A DNA stretch of 64,000 bases, from assembly GCA_038380795.1 (NCBI GenBank), contig CM076279.1, positions 4,541,001 to 4,605,000 of the forward strand, read 5' to 3'. The notes under the pieces are model-generated. The model was not told the origin of the DNA, ran no database searches, and saw nothing but the letters and a program-made list of their open reading frames with translations. This DNA comes from Pyrocephalus nanus (lineage: Eukaryota; Chordata; Aves; Passeriformes; Tyrannidae). A program made the translations under genes and the position numbers. This document shows, piece after piece, positions 47,234 to 60,011 of this stretch. The first letter of the stretch is position 1. Every line of letters starts with the position of its first letter.

Positions 47234-49579
47234 CTGCAGAAACACAGAGAAATGTTAGAGAAGGATGTAAATACCATCAATGAACAGGGATTTTAGAAGA
47301 TCTCCACATAGTTCAAAAGCAATGATTCTTTAAGCTTTTCCTGAGAATTTGGTATCTGCTCTTGATAAATATTAAGACTGTCCGTTCTGCAGGGTGCATA
47401 TTCAGATCCTGACATGCTCATGCCTTTATAATCCTAATTCCAGCTGTTAATTTTGGATGCCCACATAAGATCACTGCATCCAACACTGGGATGCAAGTTG
47501 AAGATACTAACCCTGTGCTCCAACCTGTGCCACTTCAGGAGGATCCCATCCTCAGGAACAAGTCATAAGTACTGTTCCTTAGTTCAGATTTACTCACCAC
47601 ACTCCAACCATTCCTGGTTATCTCATGCACAGATTTCCCCACAAACACCTTTGGGGGTATGTTTAGTTTACAATCAAACAATGTACAGGACTTGCCATGC
47701 ACAGCATCTTATGAGAGTGTACTTTCAGCTGTGCTGAAACACTCCAAGGAGACCTCTATCAATTCTCTATGAAATCCTACCAGTGACATTCTAAAAGTCA
47801 GTGCAACATGAAAGGCTACAACTCCTTAAAAACGCTCTGCAAGAATGAAAGAACACTTACTGATGCTGCATTTCTCTTTTATGATATATAAAATCTAATA
47901 AAAAGGAACCTAGCTCCAGAAAATGAATGCTAGTCCTCCCATTTTTCTTTTTTTTTTTTTTTTTTGATCTTAGATACAGCCTTCAAGATCCCACAGCACC
48001 AGTTCAGGCACCATTCCCACTAAAAATCCAATTTAAAATCTCAACCAAAGGTTCCACAAATAGGATCCTGAAGTCAGCTGCCTAAACATGGACTTTCCCC
48101 GGGGGCAGAATTTTCAGAAGTTTTCACATGCCTCAGAAGTAGAAGCCTCACAGACTTCAGAGGGAGGACTTCTGATTGAAGCAGATTTTCTTTTATAATT
48201 TTGGCTATTTGCTAATTCACTTTGACTTTAGCCATCTGACGGCTTTTATAACTACAAAAACATCCTGTGACTGTGTAATATTTCCTTTTTTGTGCCCGCA
48301 TCTGCAATATTTAGGGTGTAAAATGGTAAACATTAAATGTCATTTCTAATTCCAAACCAAGGCCAGCGTTAACAATGTTTTATTTTAATCTAGGAGATCG
48401 TGGCAACAATATTGGAATCACAAGGAAAAGGCACCAGGGAATTGTGTTGTGCAAACCAGGGCTTGCTAAGGGACAGCTTTGTCTTTTGTAACTCCTATTT
48501 AAAGCTGATAAAATCAGCTTTCAGGAAAGGCTGGTAAGGGCTGGGGAGAAAAGGAGGATCAAAGTTATTAAAATATGTATCTATGGCTATGGGAGAGGGA
48601 GGGAGAGAAAAGGATGCTGCTGCATCCTATTTAAAGGATGAAACACAGGAAAGGCTCCTTTAAATGCCTGCACCAGAGCAGCCAGGTATTCTTTACTGCA
48701 CACAAATATACGGACACATGCACACACAAATCAGGCAAATTCTGTAATACAGATAAAAATGAAGCAAGATGTGAGCTCTGAATACTTTTATATTTCTAGT
48801 GAGCAAGCAGGGTGTTTCTAAAAGTCAGGTGGATTGTGAAATCTACCCCAGCTTTCCAATTGCCCCACACAAAAGAGCCTGTATTTAAATGTTGCTGAAG
48901 TTCCTGACACACAGTATCAGTTTGCATATTATCATTTATCTGTAAACTGCCAGATTACACAATTACATGAGCTCTGTAATCATTGGCCTCAAGAAATTTT
49001 ACAATATCACTCAGAGAAAGGGCAAAAATACTCCTTTTAAATATGGGAAATCGAGGCATTGCATCTTAGCAATGCAACAGCAAAATAAAGAGTGATGCAT
49101 CTCCACGGTGACCTGAGAGAAGAACCTGTGGCAAACAAGATCCTGCCTTGCTCCCTACATGCACACATTTCATTCATCTCCCCTAGCCTAAGGAGCTCTC
49201 ACAACCAGAGAGCCATCACAGCCCTTCAGCAAACACAAGTTGTCCCAGTGCCAGCGTGAAGCTCGTTCGAGGTGAACGCTGTTCTAGAGCAAAGCCTGAG
49301 CAAACCACACACATTCACTGGGGAGCCCAGAGAGCACTGCCCTGTAAGATACCCCTACACCCACAGGGCACACACCCCTCAGCCTGTGTGGGCCAACTCT
49401 GTTCTGCCATGGTCCTGCCAGTGACCAGGAGCTCCCCCGAAGGACAGAGTTAACAAGCCCCGAGCAGAAAAACCAGCGCTGCCTCGTGAGGCGTTCTACG
49501 TGAGGCAACTCCTGGCACTCGGCACCTCTTTATTTATTCAATCAACTTTTTGCCAATCATGCAAGCCAGGAACCTGTCC

Positions 49580-49760
49580 TCATCAGTTTACTGGCCAATG
49601 GCCACGACATCTCCGTGGTGCTGGAACTCGCCGTAATCCAAGAGGGCGGCGTGGGCAGCGCTGGCACTGCCGGAGAGCAGCGGCCTCGCCTCGCCTCGCT
49701 CCCCGAGCTCCTCTCCCTGCGTGTGCACGGCACTTCTCGCCGTGCATCCTTCTGCCAAAT
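49580..49760. promoter_or_regulatory. CpG-rich patch in HLF intron 2, possible alternative promoter or enhancer
   Basis: CpG is locally dense (GGGCGGCGTGGGCAGCGCTGG, AGCGGCCTCGCCTCGCCTCGC) in otherwise CpG-poor intron, about 2.4 kb upstream of exon 3. HLF isoforms in rodents are known to arise from two promoters. Whether this patch is one of them cannot be told from sequence; it could also be a GC-rich spot without function. Confidence 0.3.
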
Positions 49761-52519
49761 TTGTTCTGGGTGTTATTTTTATGCACTCAAATTCCTCGCA
49801 ATCAGAGGCAGGTCAAATAAGCACAGCAATCTGAGCGTCATGTGCCCAGCAGCCGACTAATCCTCGCATCAGCAAACTTCCCAGCTGTCACAACATCCAG
49901 AGGAAAGGGCTGGTAAGAGGCTGTGATGCACAAGGAATCAGCCAAGGAGGAAGCCCACTCTGCCAGCTGCTAAGGCCAGGCAAGGTGAGGCACCTCACTG
50001 CCCAGCACTGGGAGCCAGATGCCTTTGCCAGGCTCTGTACTATTTAAACACTCCGTGCTCACAACGGCGGCCAAATTTTCACAACAGTGAAGTGGCTGGA
50101 CTGTTTAATGTGCTTAAGCTTTGTTCTCAATGGGGGCTGATGACTGCCAAGTGTTTTGGAAAGAACTTAGCCCCTCTATTTAAGTTGCTGAAATGAGAGC
50201 TCTTGAGCATTAAGCTCTTTTGGAAATCCAGCTGCAGAACTCCACGGTGGTGGTGGTGGATGCAAGCCGGGAACAATTGTTAATGGAAACTTCCCCTCAT
50301 ACCACCCTAGTGATGTGTCTCAACCATGCCCTGGAGAGACCACAGCTATGTCAACACTGGCCTTTTGTCTGGAGCCTTTCCCACTTGTAGAAGAGCTCCA
50401 CTCAAGCAACACAGAGTATGCCAGGACAGACACAGCTCCAGGTGTCTCCTGGCAAAGGGATCAGCAGGTTTTGACATCCCCAGCAGTTACAGCTGCCCCA
50501 ACATCTTGCCTTTGATGATGCTCTTGGTGTTGCTCTGGCAGATCTGAGCAATAGCAGAAAATTTTCCAGAAAGAAGGACTTGAAAGAAAGTTGGCTGTTC
50601 TAACCCTTTCAGTCCTCCTCCTCCTCTGGGCAGACACTGCCAGTGAGGAAGTTCAGTGTAATGGCAATATTTTCAAAGTGGCTCCTTGTTCAAAGAGAAA
50701 CGGACTGAGGCCACTCACTTGTGTCATCTAGGTCACCAAATGGCTGGTTTATATAAAAAAAAAAAAAAGGCAGTTTTTAATTGCCTGCAATAATTAACAT
50801 TCACAATTTAAAAGCACAGTAGCATTTTTATACACCCAGAAAAACCCAAATGCTGATCTGGTATCATGGGGAGCTCAATCACCATATCCTGACTCTTAAT
50901 TTCCCCTTTTTGAAACATCCCACCTACCAGCTGTGCCCAGGAGAGTTAAGACGGAAATAACCTCTTCAGCTGCACCACTGCTTGACAGGCTTCTCATGTG
51001 TATTGCAAGAGATCCCTGGTAAATTATGTGGAACTCAATTTTGAATCATTCAACTCCCATAGAAATGTGTCTGATGCTCAGAAAATCTCCCTTCTCACAG
51101 CCCTTCCACTCTCCTCATCAGCTCAACAGCTGGCTGCAGAACAGCGCCGAGAGAAAGAAAAGAAAAGGGAGTGAAAATGTTCTAATCAAAATATTTTTCC
51201 CTATTTTTTTACACACACTGGAGGGAAATAAAAGAGGAGTTTCTTACTCAATTTATTAGCAGCCCAGAGATAAAACATGTGTTCGCTAATCGTTTTTCTT
51301 TCTATAAACTGAAGGCACTTTGTGTGTGTCAGTCAGACTGTGCAGCACAGCAGTTAAACTGACAGATAATCCTCACCCAGAGCTGCTCCAGAGGACGCCG
51401 CTGCTCTGCCGATGTGTTTTCCAAACCAGTCTATCCCCTTGGCAGCCGGCCAGCTATTTGGGATAGTTCTCTCACTCCAAATCACAGCCTGTCCCAGACT
51501 AATCTGTCATCCAGTTCTGCATTAACTCCTTCTGCTTCCAGGAAAAGCTCTCTCACTGCAGAACACACAGCAATGAGAAGGAATTGAGACGAGTAAAAAT
51601 CCCCACGGGCAGCAAAGTAACAGGAAGATTCTGGAGGTCAGGACTTATCTAAGGACAGCATCTTGTCAGGTTATCATTCCTCACTTACATTATTAAAAGC
51701 TTTTATCTTCCTATCTAATTTCCCTGCTATCAGGATTTTCGTGTCTTCCAGAAACCAAGCCCTTTGGGTGGATAAGCTACACGTTATGACCCTCCAAGCC
51801 CTCACCTGGAAGGACAAACCCAACCCCTCTCTGCCTGGGGGTGAAGAAGACACTTCACCTCTGGGTGTGTTTATGGAAGCACTTATTAGAGGAGCTTTAT
51901 TTTCTTCTAGAGCAACAGGAGATCAGTGTATTTTGACCAGGGCTCCAACCCAGCACAGACATTCCTCTATTTCTTATCTTAAACAAACTTAATTCTGCCG
52001 AACACGGGGTGACTGCAAACACTTCCTGCGGAAAGAAGGATCTTAATCCAACGAAACCACAACATAATTCGCTGCTTTTAACACATGCTCAAAGACTGGC
52101 ACATGAAAGTGTTTTTAAAATGTGTACTTTTTACAGATATCAGCATTGTTTACAAACCTTGTGCATTTAATTACAAAAGAATTGTCATTTCCCCTCTCAG
52201 CATTGTGTGCCTCCCGCTCTGGGCCTCTACAGTATTATTCCAGGCAGGACTGGTAGTCTTATTAAGATTGTCTGACACTTCCCATTAGAGGATGCTGCCT
52301 TCAGTTCCTTCGGCCTCTGCCAGATTTCAACCATTCTGTTTGGATTTCTTGTGTGCCAGTTACGCTTCTGCCAAAATGGTTCTACAGTTTCCCGAGAAAG
52401 GTTCCGCAAAAATACTTTGTTTTGAACCTGTTAAAAGTTTCTGGCAAACTTTCCCCTAAGCTGTGCTAAGTGGCCTGTGCATTGGAAGAGAGGGCAGCTC
52501 ATGGATCAGTGTTATTTCA

Positions 52520-52685
52520 TGGAATCACAGAATCATTTAGATTGGAAAAGACCTCTGAGAGTCCAATTATTACCCCAGCACTGCCAACTCCACCACCAAA
52601 CCATGTCTTAGGTGCCACATCTACATATTTTTTCAGTATCTCCCAGAGCTGGTGGCACAATCACTTCCCTGGGCTTCCCCATGTC
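52520..52685 (-). mobile_element. CR1 LINE 3' fragment (F/Y-like) in HLF intron 2
   Basis: GGAATCACAGAATCATTTAG is the inverted tail. It is followed by GATTGGAAAAGACCTCTGAGA, CCCAGCACTGCCAACTCCACCACCAAACCATGTC-like sequence and GTGCCACATCTACAT, a well-known CR1 subfamily 3' end. It is on the - strand, so sense relative to HLF. It ends around CTTCCCTGGGCTTCCCC. Confidence 0.92.
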
Positions 52686-54084
52686 CATGCTCAGGCTGGG
52701 GGAGAAGGGGGTAATTTCAGTAAGTGATTAGGGCTCAAAGCTGAGAACAGAGCAAGGAGGTGAGGAAGGCAAGGATGAGGGAGCCTGGTGGTCACAGAGA
52801 AGAGGCAGAGCCTGGGAGAGGAAGGCTGTTCCAGCAAAGGCTGGGATGAACAAGTTCAGCAGAAGAGCATCACTGAAGGGAACAGGGCAGGAGAGTGCCT
52901 GCGCTGATGGCACAAACACAGCTCCACATTCCCCAGTCCCAAAGATCCTGTTCAACAAACACTGAAGTGCACTGGCAAAGCTCCCTGTCCTCCTTCAGCT
53001 CCTTACAGTTCCCTGCATCCTCTCACATCTGCAGTAAATGAGGTCAAGATCCAAGATCCTACAGACACCCACATCCTTCCTGATACAGCCCTGACTCAAG
53101 CCAGAGCTGGTCTGACCTCCACATGCAGACCAGGAAAAGGGAGAAGAGAGGATATAATGGACTTAAAGCTGCATCTCCAAGCAGACAAGGGAGGGGTTTG
53201 CTGTCTGAAGCTGCACACGTGGCTTTCAGCTGAGTGCAGACCATGGAGGGCTTGACTTGCAGCTCCTGCATGTGTTTAATGTGATGTGCATGTAATGTGC
53301 TCTGCCTGCTGGGCCAGTAACTTTCTGCCCTTCAAAAGCAATAAACAAATAAGTATGGGGGACCAGCAGGTAAAATTTTCCACTATGTCTCCTAGACTCT
53401 ACTCTTCTGTAAGATCCACACTCTCAAAGCCCTACCTCGACCTACAGAAGGCTGCACTCAGCTCAACGAGACCCCATTTCTAAAAACAACCGGGAAATTA
53501 AACTTTTACTCCCTCCCAAACTACCCCTGCAAGACACCTGACAGCAGTGGTTCCTGTTCTGAACATTTCCCTCACAGAAGTGCTTACACAGAGAGATAGA
53601 CATAGGGTTTGACTGCACAGACAATTTAAAATTCTTGAAAAGCATGCAATCTAGAGCATTCCTAAATGCCTTTCTGATTTTCTCGTAGGATGCTGCTTTC
53701 CTTACAAAGATCAGCCAAGATGGCATTCAGTGGGGACAGGGCCTGAAGAGACGCTGCAGGGCAGAGCATTCACACCATGTTTAATTCTGATTTACACTTG
53801 GCTTAGAAGCATGTCTCACTTCAAGATGCTGATATTCTCTGGTGTATTGGAGCTTCATGACATCCTCTGGCATATTTTCATTAACTGGCAATTCACATAT
53901 AGTAAGGTTCCTCAAAAGTGCAGTAATTCTTTCTTTTCTTAAAGGGAAGGTTCCAGAAGAGCATCAGAATTGTCAACCTGCTCTGAAGGAGGCAAAAAGA
54001 TCCATTTTCCTTTCCTTGGACAATTAAATACCCAGCTTTAATAAACCAGTCACCAGTAGATTTTAGATAGGGCAAAATCATAAA

Positions 54085-54119
54085 GCCATATCAAGCTTTA
54101 GGTAAAAGCCTGATATGGC
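54085..54119. repeat. 35-nt near-perfect hairpin next to CR1 tail
   Basis: GCCATATCA (54085-54093) pairs with TGATATGGC (54111-54119). After one A-C mismatch, GCTTT (54095-54099) pairs with AAAGC (54105-54109), leaving a 5-nt loop AGGTA. Fourteen of fifteen stem positions pair, and pairing stops exactly at the CR1 border. Confidence 0.85.
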
Positions 54120-54419
54120 ACAGAATCAAATAATAATTTAGGTTGGAGAAGCCGTCTGAGACCATCAAGTCCAACCTGTGACCAATCCCCACCTTTGTCA
54201 CCCAGCCCAGAGCACTGAGTGCCACGTCCTGTCATTCCTTAGACACCTCCAGGGGTGGGGACTCCACCACCTCCCTGGGCAGCCTGTTCCAATGCTTAAC
54301 CACCCAGGAGTGAAGAAATTCTTGCTGATGTCCAACCTGAACCACTCCTGGCACAGCTTGAGGCCGTTTCCTCTTGTCCTACCACCAGTTGCCTGGAGAC
54401 CCTTCCCTTGTTCCAACCT
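54120..54419 (-). mobile_element. CR1 LINE 3' fragment in HLF intron 2
   Basis: ACAGAATCA tail, then TTTAGGTTGGAGAAG, ATCAAGTCCAACC, GACACCTCCAGGGGTGGGGAC, TCCCTGGGCAGCCTGTTCCA, AAGAAATTCTTGCTGATG, TCCAACCTGAACC and CCGTTTCCTCTTGTCCTA in the order of a CR1 3' end. On the - strand, sense relative to HLF, 5'-truncated, non-coding. Confidence 0.94.
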
Positions 54420-57400
54420 CAAACATGCCCTCACGTGGAACAGTGCTCCAAACAAAGACAGCACTTCTCCTCAAGATGGAGTTCATGGCACTGCCAACGT
54501 GCTCTCCAGGGGAGCTCCTCTCACATTGTTCTCTTTATTTGTCTATCCAGGACAGCACACTCTCAGCCAGTAAACAGGTCTTGCAAAAAGCCATCCCAGT
54601 TAATCCTGACAGCATATGCCACCCATGACTCATGGATCTATTACCCAGTTCTGGTACCCAAGCCCTTCTTGTTCTTGGGTGTGTTATCAAAACACAGCCA
54701 AGTGAGATTTCCACTGGCATGGAAAGGCCACGTGCAAGAGGTACATTTCCTCTGCCTCCCAATCAGTAGCTCATGGCAAGCCCGAGAGACAGACAACAGA
54801 TGCTATCAGCAGCACTCGGAATATATCCCTCCAGAAAAAGAGGTCACTGGGCAGAGTTACAGCAACTTGAAAATCTCAGCTTCTCTCTTGAGCTGCTCTG
54901 CGCACACAAATCGGAATTATCTCTCGCAGCCGCTTTGAATTTTTATTTTTTTACCTTTTTATCACTTAACGTTTCACTAAAATAAAGTTCACTCTTTATG
55001 GGACAATTCATAGAGGGGGATTTGTATAAAATAATCACATTTTAAGAATTAGGGATGCCAGAATGGGAACACGCTGTTCCCATAACCTTTTAAGTAAGAC
55101 TAAGTACATTTTATTTTCTCTCTGCCTTAAATTAGGATCCTCTAACATGTTTTGGAAAATAAATACCAAACAAACAGCAAAACCCGAAAAACTGCATTTG
55201 GTTTGTTACAGCCCAATAGCTGCAGAGGTCTAATTTGCCTTTATATACTGGTTTTATTCCCCAGGTGCATACAGAAAGAAAGCACAAGGGTGTGTGGTTG
55301 TAGCTTTTTGTCTTTTGATACATTTATCTTAATTTATAAACTACAGAGATGCATCAGGCCTGGGTAGTCTGAAAAAGGGGTCAGAGGAGGAGGGGAACAC
55401 GTCACTAAGGCTTAGGGAAAATTCCAGGAGAACAGGCTGTGGAATATGGATTTTACCTGTGTGTCTGTAACCACTTCACAGCTGCTGCAAGATACAGGTT
55501 TTGGTGGCACATCAGACAAAAACTGGGAACTTCAAAAAGCAAGTCTAATTAAAAGAAATTACAACACTGGGCAAGACATTGTCTGATAAATTCACTTCTA
55601 AACATGAGTCACCTGAAAATGGCAAGAAACTGCTGAGGAGCCTCAAAACCCAAACTAATGCCTGCAGAGATTTCTGCACCTCACTTTGACCAGAACAACC
55701 AACACATACCAATATCTTCGGGTTTATCTTTTAAAAATAGAGGCAGTGAAAAGGTTGGTGACAGAATACTTCTTGGAAGAAATCCTGGAATCCTAATGCT
55801 TATTTTCCTTCTTGTGACCTGCTCTGCAAACTGCCCACAGCCCTGGACTGAGCCTCTGAACACTCCAATTGTGTATGTTCTGAATGCAACAGGTATTCTG
55901 AACCTGTGGAGATTGTCAACTATGTCAAAAATGAAATTAAAATGCCCCAAGACACAAAACTCGAGCCTCTTTCCATTCACTGAGCAGTGCATTTATTGTG
56001 ATGTCTCCAGGAGGCACCTAACCAAAAGGGATCAGGGAAACTTCGACTGCCATTTGAGAACTTCCATTTCTTCTGAACTCTTTGCCCTCAATTCACAAGT
56101 AACAAAGATTTTTAGTTTTGATGTCACACACAGCGTGACTCTCCACTGCCAATTAATGATAAAAACCACTAATATATTGAGGCAATATATTTTTAAAATA
56201 TCAATCTATTCAAAATAAAAATGTATTTCAGTGTAAGCTTGAGGCCAACACGCACTGGCAAATCACTGATCAGTTCACTGCTTATGGGAGCTTTTAAAAC
56301 ATGGGTGCCTGCATTTTATAAAGAGACAGAAACACTGAGGACCCTGTCCTTTGAAAATCATCATTAAGAGAAGTGTGAGCCAACAGCAGCCTTATTTACA
56401 GTAACCATACCTTTAATTCAGTATTTTTCTTCCAGCATCCATAGCTGCAAATTTCAAATATTAGCTGCCAATGCAGGCATACCCCATGATTTTCAAATGA
56501 CGTCTTGGCTCTGAAACATTTCTTTACTGGAGACCCTTTGGATAAATTAAATTTCATGGGAATAAAGTTCCCTGCATGCTGTGCTGCACTTGGTGCTTCC
56601 CAGCACCCAGACCACCAGCTCAGCACCATTCTGACTGAAAACAATGTGCTTTCCTACTTTCATAGGCAATACATCACTGGTATGGACCACCACTATTTTG
56701 GGGTTATCTGGTAGAGGGGAACGTGCCAATGTACTTATTTCTGAGACCTTCAGTCTCTACAACACTTAATAATTCATATTAAACATACCAGGGCCTTATT
56801 TCAAGCTGATTCCCACACAAGTAAATTGACTGCCTGGCTTCCTTTTCACACCAGTGGCCATCGCATTCTCTGGGCAGGACACCCGTGAGACAGCACAGGC
56901 CTCACAGGGTTTTGTTGTCCAGGGATTTGGGGAGGGTTTTTGGTGAGGACAGCACAGGACACAACCCCTCATGTTCTTTCCCTCTTATTCACAGGTCAGC
57001 TGCAGGCACAGGCACTGCAGAGCTCCCACTGCGTGTCCCTGCTCAACACAGGATGGGGCCTGCAGGAGTCGGACATGCGGAAAAAGGTGTGTCCGTGCCC
57101 AAATGGAAGGAGAAACCCTGGAGAGCTGGAAAGCACTGCAGGCTGAGGGCAGCAACAATTCACAGGCTTGGAAAATTATGTGGGCTTTACCTTTTACACT
57201 CCTGTTAACTCTGATTTTCATGAAGTAGGTGGTGTTGCTACAGCAACTGTCGTATCACATCATTTCTGCTGTCTCTGTCACAGGGATCATCTTATTTTAT
57301 CTTAAACTCAGATATGCAGCTTTTCTTCATCTATTCTAAAGCCCTCCGCATTTTGGATATAAAAAAATTATACAAAATAGAGCTGTGTCATATAAATGAT

Positions 57401-59985
57401 TTTTTTTTCAAATGTAGCAGAAGGAATAAAGAAAATGGCACTGACAGATTTATGGTGCTCCAGATTTTCAGAAATAAATTAAGGGCTGGTCTCACAATAA
57501 AGATGTTTCATGCCACCTTTAACGTGTTCTTCCTGCAGAAGCTAACCCTGTGTTCCTGTGCACTTCAGCAGAAGTAACTCATCTATTCACATCATGCTTC
57601 CTCATGCCCTGGCTATTTATGTGCCTGCATTCCACACAACTCACACCCAGCTTAGATGCTGCTGCCCATCCACCACACACAACCTCACCTGCTACACCTG
57701 CAGCCTGGAAGAAGGACCTACTGAAGTAGAAGTCTCAGCCCATCCTTACCTGTTTCAGAGGGTTTGTCCAAACTGCCTAGGGATGAGGTCTTTTGAAGAT
57801 TCAGTGCACCAGCAAAACTCAATAAAATGCTGCTGATGGAAAAGCCCTATTCAATTTTTGTTATTAACATGCATTCCAACTCGTGCACTCAAGGATCTTC
57901 CTTTAAAAAATATAAAAAGCAATGTGGAACAGTAGTAAATATTCATTTACACCCTCAGGCTACTCAGGAAACCAAAGAAAAGCCCTACCTCCAGTCAAAG
58001 GTTATTGCCCAGACCACTCAGCTGCCAGCACAGCTCAGACCACCAGATCAAGCTCTGCCACAGCCTGAGCTGGTTAGTATTTATATCTGCCTCTTCCTAA
58101 GCATTTCCAGTCACTCCCAAAACAATCAGTGCAGTCACCAAACTACACTTCACTTCTACAAACAGGTCCTGGGCAGATGGAAATTCGCCAGCATGGATCC
58201 AACCTGTGGGCAAGAACTGTATCCTGTGCACCTGGTTAACTGTCAGTGTGAAATTAAGTTATCAAATGGCCTTTCAGTTCCTTCCATCACTTTGCAAACT
58301 TCCTTTCAGTGCCCCAGTAGTTGACAGTTATCCTTAGGCTCAGTTTCCTAGGGAAATGAGTTTTGTGATATCGTGCTGTTCACGTGTCTGTCCAGCCCCC
58401 TCCCAACAGCTCTGGAAATCGTTGGCCAATTTCAAACCAATTTGGCAGAGAGGTATCCACACATGCTTTGTGAAAACCATGCAAATGAAGGAAGCTCATT
58501 ACACATCAGAGAACCCACGGAGATTGTGCTGCTCACAGAACTGATTCCTTGGGCAGGCAGTAGGAAGGAAAAAAGACAAGCATTACCATTTGTTAATGGC
58601 ACTCAGAAAAGTCATTTAATCCTCTTGTTCTCTACTGGAATTGAGAGTATCTTTTCACTTTATCCTACCCACTCATTTACTATTTTCAGTAATCATGAGC
58701 AAAATTATTTGTTTCCCAACTGCACTGTCACTTGACAATCCCTCCGAATTCCATGCAGACACATCTGGGATTGATAGCCATTAAACCATTAGGCACATGT
58801 CCTGTCTTAAAAATCAATGTAGAAGACAGTCAGATGTGGACAATCCAGCTGTCTGGTATCACCCCAGCATTTATTTATTCTTATAATATGTCCTGGAAAC
58901 CAGAACTCTACTAGAAAGAGCTTTTTTTATATTATCCACAGCACTTATTATGCAAGCAATTTAAGTCCTCACAGTAGGAGTGTTTGGGAATCAACAAATT
59001 TGCTCTGGCAGCAATGAAACATTCATTATTTGGCTTGCAGTGGGGAGGGGTTTGGTTGAAGGGGGGAATTTTTTTAATGTTTTTTAAGATTTTGTTAAAA
59101 CACGAGACAAAAAGCTGCTTGAGGGGCGTTGGGCAGGACTCGGCTGAGAATCAGAATGCTCTGGGTTTATGCTGGAAGCTGCATGTCCCTGCCCACCTGA
59201 GGGATGTGAATCCTGATGTGTGTGTTCCTGGGCAAGACCAGAGGTCCCCTCTGACCCTTTTCCTTCTCACTCTCACTGCTGCTCTTCCCATGTCACGCAC
59301 ACCCACAATTACTCCAGCTCGGGGAAGAACAGGTTAAACTCAGCCAAGAAGAAAACAAGCAAGAGAAACACCTTTCCTCTTTCTGCTTAACTGGATAATT
59401 GGAGAGCAGGAACCTGCTTGATGAGTTTCAGCAGCTCCCAGAGATCAGGCAGGGCCGTTTCTGAGAGCTGTCAATGGATAAACACCTTTAAGCTGATCAA
59501 CAGGGTACCCCTTGCTAAGTCTGTTTGGCTTTTTTTTTTGACAAGTAAAATTTCCAGAAGGCACTGAAGCAGTTTGTATTTCAAATATCCATCCCCCAGC
59601 ACAGTAAGAGCAGGGAACTGAAAAGGCAGAGTATTTTATAGATGTTATAAACATAAGGTTTATAGTCAGAATAAATACATTATTAAAAAAAATGTTTAAG
59701 TGAATGGAGAAAAATGAAATAATTATTAACTGCAATGGGGAGAGTGTAACAGTAAAACTCGAATAAATTAACAGGTTCTGTCCTAATAATTTAAGGGGAT
59801 AAGAATATTCTAGTCCTGCTCTGTACAATCCTCTAGGCTTATTACTCGATACCATAAAGGTTTTACCCTGTGCACTTGGTGATTTTGAGTCCAGTTGGTT
59901 AAAAAAATATACACAAGGGTTGCTTTTCACATAAGGATTATCTTGTCCTATCTATATCAGATGTGTGTGCCAGCACCTGAGCCAG

Positions 59986-60011
59986 CCAAACAAACAAACA
60001 AACAAACAAAA
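59986..60011. repeat. (CAAA)n simple repeat
   Basis: About six CAAA units on +, in HLF intron 2. Confidence 0.85.

Noticed and set aside
57827..58324. 165-codon + strand open frame in HLF intron 2
   Set aside because: No family resemblance and no transcription signals seen.
59445..59930. 161-codon - strand open frame in HLF intron 2
   Set aside because: AT-rich, hydrophobic by composition, no recognisable domain.
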